This document shows, piece after piece, positions 58,527 through 64,000 of a DNA stretch of 64,000 nucleotides. The stretch is from Cryptomeria japonica (lineage: Eukaryota; Streptophyta; Pinopsida; Cupressales; Cupressaceae). The notes under the pieces were generated by a model. The model ran no database searches, was not told the DNA's origin, and was given only the letters and a program-made list of their open reading frames with translations. Position numbers and translations under genes: made by a program. The stretch spans positions 264,409,692-264,473,691 of the forward strand of contig NC_081406.1 in NCBI RefSeq assembly GCF_030272615.1. The letters are read 5' to 3'. Position 1 is the first letter of the stretch. Each line of letters starts with the position of its first letter.

Positions 58527-61500
58527 TCATGGTTCAGTCAAAAGACTTTCGTCCAAAAACGGACGACCATTATCTCGCTCATTAATGGCGTAAGTAGTGA
58601 ACCTACCGACGACGGCCTCCAATTCTCTGATGGAGACACTTGGCACATTCTCGATGTTGAATTCCATCAAGGCAATCTCCTCTTCGCTTCTGGAAAAGAA
58701 ACCTTCCCAATCTGCCATGGCCTCCTGTGTTTTCTTCATCATACCGGAGAATGAAGAAACATTTGCAAAATGTTCCTTGGGAAACGAACCGACGAAGAAG
58801 AAATCATGTAACTGGGATTTCAAGGAATTCACTGTTATTCCCCCGTTGCTGAGTTTCCTTGAAAATAGAGCTTCCATGGCACTGAGGATTTCTTCCTGTA
58901 TCCCTCTGATAGATTCCTTCAAGGTGACGGAATCAATGCTGAATTTATCAAGGGTGTTCTTCCCTGAACAGATGGCGTAGAACCATCGGGGAAAGTCATA
59001 GGCTTCATTCTCCTGGATTACTTTCCCGTCTACCAGTGTTTGCCTTGGAGTCCTCATTAGAGCCCCGAGTCGGGAAATGGTTAAGTCTTGTTAGACATCA
59101 ACATCTTCCCATAGTCCTTCCGCTGTTTCCAACCTACTTAGGAGGGCCATGAACCTCGAATGGAGCTGAGCTAGATCTTCTACAAATTTCCCTGCCTCAG
59201 CATAAACATCCTCTACCCATTCTCGGGAATTCTGTGCCATTGCCTTTGTAAGTTCCGCATCATCAATTACTTCCTTGGGAAGGAAGGGAGGGGGAGTGGA
59301 TGAAGGACCTGCTTCCTTGAGGGGTTTCTTGAAACTCCTGACATACTCGCATAGAAGTCCGTTTTCCTCCTTCAGCCGCTTATACTTTGCTTTTGTCTTC
59401 AGCAATTTCTCCTTCATGGCAAAGGAAGAATCATGGAAATCTCCCATTACTTGACCGGTGGAAGCATGGCCAAGATCCACCTGTCTGATGACGTAATCTT
59501 CCTGCCTGATCTCACTCCTATCCCTATCCACAGCAGGTTCAGCAATGTGCAAGGTCCGAGCTCCAGATTCTTCCCTGACTACCTTGGAAAACTTTCGGGG
59601 GGCCTTCCTTTCCGGAGGCTGTACTCCCCTGCATGCTCCCGCTCTTGAGATTCCTCTTCCATTTCGCCAAGGATAGTCTCTATGAAATTAACCTGGCGAA
59701 CTTCTTCCAGGCGTGGGGAAACCTCTTGCCTTTGACTTCTTGGTTGATGACGGCCTTGTGAAGCATTGATGCTAAGTATATCAGGTGTTGGAACATTTCT
59801 TGGAAGTGGGCCTGCGGGATGTGGGAACATTTCTACTTCTTGTACGCTGGCGGAGCTGACTGGTGAATGTTCGCTTCCTGTCCTCGTTCTCTTTTGTGGA
59901 GGCTCCTCCTGCTGGGCTTCCTGCTGAACCTCGCGCGGGACTTTCTGTTGAGCATCCTTCGTCTTTGTTATCCTTGGCCACTTTGGGGCACTTTTTCCTT
60001 TGTCTATCCGGGCCTCTCTTCCTGCTTGACCCTGTGAAGAGTCTTCAGTTGCCTCGCTGTGAGAATCTAGATTTCCCATCAGCTGGTATGTCAGAGGGAC
60101 ATGGTTTTCAACCAACTTTCTTGTCTGCCTGTCAATCCAGTGCTTAGTGAATTTTAGCACTGGCCTAGCCAAAATGTTCAAATCATCTACCTCAGGCTTA
60201 AACCAATTTGGCGATAGGATAGGTTGATCTTTTATCCTTTCGAATTCGGGTTGCATCAAATCTGAGTCTTCCTTCACTTGGTCTGGCACTTGATGGATCT
60301 CACTTATTCTGATGGTGTCAAGGGGTAGTCTGGAGTGCATTCTTCTCCGGACCTCAAAGTCATCCTCGACACCGGCCCAGTAATCTTCCAAGTGAAATCT
60401 ATGTATGAATTTGACACTGGCAACCTTCCTGATCTGGCTGTAAGGATCATATTGGGCCTTGGAAGTGTAAAATGGTAGTCGGTAGAATGCCAACTCGCTT
60501 GCTGCACTTTCAGCGGCTTCCAATCCTGGGCATATCTCCATGAAATCCCCCAAGACAATTGGAAATTCAATAGATTGTTTCTTCTTCTTCTTCTGCAGCT
60601 GATCGTAGGCAATCAATTGCCTCATGAGCTCGAACAATATAAGCTTATTTGACGGATATCTAGGCAATTTGTAAGATTGGAAGGAAAAACCCTGTGTCCT
60701 GATGTAGGTGAACTTGGGGAACTGCAAGAATGTGGCGCCATACCTCTGGATCAAAGCACTTGCTTGCGGAGACAACCTCATGTGCAACTTATTTTGCATA
60801 AGTCGTGTCAGGTACATGGTGAAGGTGTCATTCACCAACTTGTAGGAATTCACATTGTGGAGATGTAGTTGAGGATAACATTCATGCACCTTTAGCTGAG
60901 CTGGCCCGCAGCTCATGATTCCTCTTGCTGGTAGTCCATCGAATCCACCCCTTCGTGCCAGCATATAGAATAGGTAGGAACTCATGAAGAAGGACTGAGA
61001 CTTTTTCTCCTACAGGTTCTTCAATTGTTCGTGCAAGTAGTGGCTGATCAATCTAGCCCAGTCAATCAATGTATTAGAATTCATGATCTCGCCAATGTAG
61101 AAGAACATCCAAGGCTCGAAGTTCACCGTGTGTGAGCATCCCATTACTCTGCTCAGCATTTTATCATGTCCACATATTCCTGCTTGAACTCGAAGATTGT
61201 GAGAGTTTTGGGCATCTTGGAAACGTGTACTCTAGGCTTCAACAACCATTGCTTGTTGATCAAATCAGCAAATCTAGTGGGCTTGCTTCATAGACTGCTT
61301 GGGCTCCGCTGCTGGTCCTGTATGTCATGGAGTAATGTGAAGGGATTCCAAAGGCTTCACCAATCGCTTCTGGTGTCAATGTTGCCAGTAACTTGCCGTT
61401 TGGTGTTGAGATCGTCTTCCGCTCCAGATTGTAACGTGCTGCACATTCCAAGACTAGATCTGGGCATTGAATGGCGGGAGGAAAACCAGCTGTTCCAACT

Positions 61501-61718
61501 ATTCCGCTTCTCACAATCTTGATAGCTGTCGGAGATGGATTGTGTCCTGTAGTTCCGAACATTCTTATCTTGAATGCAGCCCAGTTGAACATGCCGAAGT
61601 CGGTATCACTGATCTCTTCCCATCTTGAATTCAACCGAGAATGGGGGAGAAAACCCTTCGTCTCTGCTTTGATCATTGCTTGCTTGGAGATAGTAGCTGT
61701 CCTGCTAGGCTCCGCCAT
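58527..61718 (-). pseudogene. Giant-LTR ORF protein, copy B
   Basis: ATG at 61718 follows a splice acceptor (ATATTCCCAG) by one base. Open parts are 61718-61260, 60985-59579, 59552-59091 and 59057-58527. Breaks are a shift near 61150, a TAG near 61013, a shift near 59580 and a stop near 59090. Conserved blocks: SRWEEISDTDFGMFN, WMFFYIGEIM, SYKLVNDTFTMYLTRLMQ, KFTYIRTQGFSF, LPRYPSNKLILFELMRQL, FHLEDYW, HSRLPLD. A Gln/Glu-rich basic middle, a coiled coil (LLKTKAKYKRLKEENGL) and the end YAINERDNGRPFLDESLL follow. It lacks part of the acidic stretch present in A and P (PDWLKERL in A, LDWLRDRL in P). No known domain is recognised. Confidence 0.78.
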
Positions 61719-62379
61719 CCTGGGAATATTTCAAAATGATGAAATAGAGACTTAAGTATAAAAAACTTTTCACTTCTTCACTCTTCCTTTCCTGAATTTC
61801 GCATGTGAAAAATGAAGTGTTTTTTCCAACTTATATAAAATTCTCAAGAGGCATCAAATTAGTAACTGTATTTATGGCGTGTCATACTTTCCTTAATCAC
61901 TATAACATGCAAGGCAGTTTCCCATGCGTGGGAGTTCAAACTTAGAATCTTCCTTAAATGCTCCCAGTCATGCGCCATGCTTTGGAAGATTCCTCTTGCC
62001 AACTCGTTGATTCCGTGCTTTCCAATTTTGGAGGGAGATTGCAGGATCTTTCTCGGGATTTGCTCAATTCCACTCTGACTTGTCATCTCGTGCCGTCGAA
62101 GGAACTTTCTCGGCTTTTCTCCATATCCCTATTTTTTAGGGATCTTCCTAAATTTTAGGAGTCAGGTTCATTGGATGGGGAATTTCGTTCCGACTCGGAA
62201 TCTATAAAAAATTCCATATTTGGCCGGGATTTGATGTCTAAAAATAGCATAATTGAAAATTCACCCGAGGGGAATTTTTGCTTTTTATTCTTCCTTGACT
62301 CCTTGGAATTCGTGCCTTAGGCAAAATTTCAAAATTTCTGTTTGGGTGAAATTTTACCATGCCAAGGATTCATGAATTT

Positions 62380-63150
62380 TCCACCTGTGAATGCCTTCAT
62401 GGATTCAGCGCCCCAGACCAGGCCTGGGCGCATTTTGGCTCTGTCCGTGGAGAGGTGGAAAATTCCACTTGTGAATGCTTTCTTGATTTCAGCGCCCCAG
62501 GCCTGACCTGGGCGCATTTTTGCCATGTCCATGGAGAGGCCGAAAATTGCACTTGTGAATGCCTCCTTGGTTTCAGCGCCCCAGGCCTGACCAGGGCGCA
62601 TTTTTGCTCTGTCCATGGAGAGGCGGAAAATTGCACTTGTGAATACCTCCTTGGTTTCAGCGCCCCAGGCCTGACTTGGGCGCATTTTTGCTCTGTCCAT
62701 GGAGAGGCGGAAAATTGCACTTGTGAATGCCTTCTTGGTTTTAGCGCCCCAGGCCTGACCTGGGCGCATTTTTGCCTTGTCCATGGAGAGGCAGAAAATT
62801 GCACTTGTGAATGCCTCCTTGGTTTCAGTGCCACAGGCCTGACCTGGGCGCATTTTTGCTCTGTCCATGGAGAGGCGAAAAATTGCACTTGTGAATGCCT
62901 CCTTGGTTTCAGCGCCCCAGGCCTGACCTGGGCGCATTTTTGCCATGTCCATGGAGGCGGAAAATTGCACTTGTGAATGCATCCTTGGTTTCAGCGCCCG
63001 AGGCCTGACCTCGGCGTATTTTTGCCCTGTCCATGGAGAGGTGGAAAATTGTGCCTGTGAATGACTTCTTGATTTCAGCGCCCCAGGCCCGACCTGGGCG
63101 CATTTTCACTCTGTCCATGGAGCGGCGGAATTTCCTGCTTGTGAATGACT
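62380..63150 (-). repeat. Palindrome array of copy B: 9 units of 84 bp
   Basis: Each unit has GCGCCCCAGG, about 4-6 bases, then CCTGGGCGC: an inverted repeat. The GCGCCCC starts fall at 62408, 62492, 62576, 62660, 62744, 62828, 62912, 62994 and 63078 (all steps 84 except one 82). Units are highly similar (shared TGTCCATGGAGAGGCGGAAA and CACTTGTGAATGCC). Because 84 is a multiple of three, long ORFs run through in several frames on both strands; they are artefacts. Confidence 0.96.
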
Positions 63151-64000
63151 TCCAGACTTGAATGTTTTGACCTTCCACTTCAGGGATGATTCTTCAGATT
63201 TAGCCATTTCAGACCCTTGCCTGTCTGCTTTCAACTTTCCAGATTTAGAAGTGATTGTGCATGCTAACTCTCCGTTGTCTGCTAGCCTGATCCTGCCACA
63301 AATAGACTTTCTCGAAATAGAAACTTTCCAAAATGTCAGAGTTAGAGCCCAAGACAGGGGGCAGGATGACTTACTAAAAATAGAAATTTACTAAAAATAG
63401 AAATTACTAAAAATAGTAAGTTTGATTTTTGGCAAAATGGCGACATTTTGGGACTCGGAAAAATCCCTAAAAAATAGGGACTTTCTAAAAAAAGAAAGTT
63501 ACTCCGTTTGGGCTCAAATTTTGCTGGGAGGTCCTCTGAAGGGTCTCGACTCCAGTCGTATGCTTAGTTTTTCCGAAACCCTAACAGGAACCCCTAAAAT
63601 CTAGGACAGAAGGCAAAACCCTAGAAAAAGGACAAAACAAGCCCTAGACTTCATAGAATTTGCTTGACAGAGAAGCAGATTAACTCCAACTGACTCCCAA
63701 ACACCCGTAACGCGGAGAGATTGAAGAGATTGCTACTAACACACACAGAACGAAAGCCAAACGACAAAGGGGGGTCCCTATCTGGGATGGGGTGATGTGT
63801 GATTAGGTCACAACAGGACCATATAAAGAAAATTATATATGTCAAGTGGATATCCCTGTTATAAAAGGTTCATGATGAACAATATTGCTATGCTTTTCCT
63901 TTTTTGAAAAGAAGGGCATGCATAGAGTGAGCGTGTTAAGTTTTATTTTGATTTTGTACCATATTTTTGTATAAATGTGACATTTTTGTCTGATTTGGGC

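Larger units (their letters stand above)
57376..63815 (-). mobile_element. Giant solo-LTR-like element, copy B (6,440 bp)
   Basis: In its own direction it starts TGTTGTGACCTAATCACACA, then CATCACCCCATCCC, and ends AAAAACACGTCAACA. Perfect 5-bp duplication GGACC at 57371-57375 and 63816-63820. Order from its 5' end: tip, 84-bp palindrome array (63150-62380), ORF (61718-58527), palindromic box, TATA, 3' tip. No primer site, RT or integrase. It is the uninterrupted reference for the family layout. Confidence 0.9.
57252..64000 (+). other. NOC1: Host intron, 3' end outside the window
   Basis: Starts GTATGG. It contains giant element copy B, which leaves only about 120 bp before it and 180 bp after it. 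No further exon is visible up to 64000. Confidence 0.8.

Noticed and set aside
62329-62982. Proteins of 160-217 aa on both strands
   Set aside because: They are frames through an 84-bp tandem repeat; 84 is a multiple of three, so open frames arise automatically.

Overview
The window looks like nuclear DNA of a seed plant with a very large, transposon-packed genome. A conifer or other gymnosperm is my inference. The reasons are a conserved host gene with introns of 12 kb and 37 kb, plant-type Ty1-copia, LINE and hAT relatives, and several layers of nested insertions. There are no prokaryotic features. The species cannot be named from the sequence alone.

One host gene explains the backbone. 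Seven exons on the + strand (2559-2651, 15052-15210, 18604-18687, 18785-18928, 56138-56227, 56605-56687, 56847-57251) join in frame to give the CBF/MAK21 core of a NOC1/MAK21/CEBPZ-type nucleolar ribosome-biogenesis protein (Arabidopsis SWA2 type). Its first and last exons lie outside the window. Almost everything else sits in its introns.

Layout. 1-2558: a decayed Ty1-copia pol gene split by a 484-bp solo LTR. 2652-15051: a 12.4-kb intron with a decayed ORF distantly like the giant-LTR protein below, hAT fragments, and an apparently complete 3.8-kb hAT transposon (10827-14646) with an intact transposase. 15211-18603: an intron with a 333-bp TRIM whose two 135-bp LTRs each contain a tRNA-like Pol III module. 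18929-56137: a 37.2-kb intron with a second hAT (19911-23522), a giant LTR unit (24196-32218), a four-level nest of LINE and LTR pieces (about 32219-35700), a second giant LTR unit (37270-48615) with a third one nested inside it (41655-46163), a LINE RNase H split by another solo LTR, a deleted hAT (51239-52994) and a non-autonomous hAT-like element (54144-55090). 57252-64000: the next intron, almost filled by a fourth giant unit (57376-63815).

The most unusual content is the family of four giant units. Each starts TGTTGTGACC or a close variant, ends CACGTCAACA or a close variant, and is flanked by its own 5-bp target-site duplication. None has an internal domain, so they read as solo LTRs of 4.5-8.0 kb. 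Their U3-like part carries, in order, a conserved 5' end, a tandem array of GC-rich imperfect palindromes on a regular pitch (about 167 bp in one copy, about 84 bp in two others), a long ORF of about 1,060 codons with no reverse transcriptase, integrase or zinc knuckle (absent from the nested copy), a palindromic AAACCCTAATTAGGGTTT box and a TATA box, and then a conserved 3' end. An LTR-encoded accessory protein, perhaps made from a spliced RNA, is the best candidate here for an undescribed system. The second candidate is the TRIM carrying tRNA-like promoters in its LTRs.
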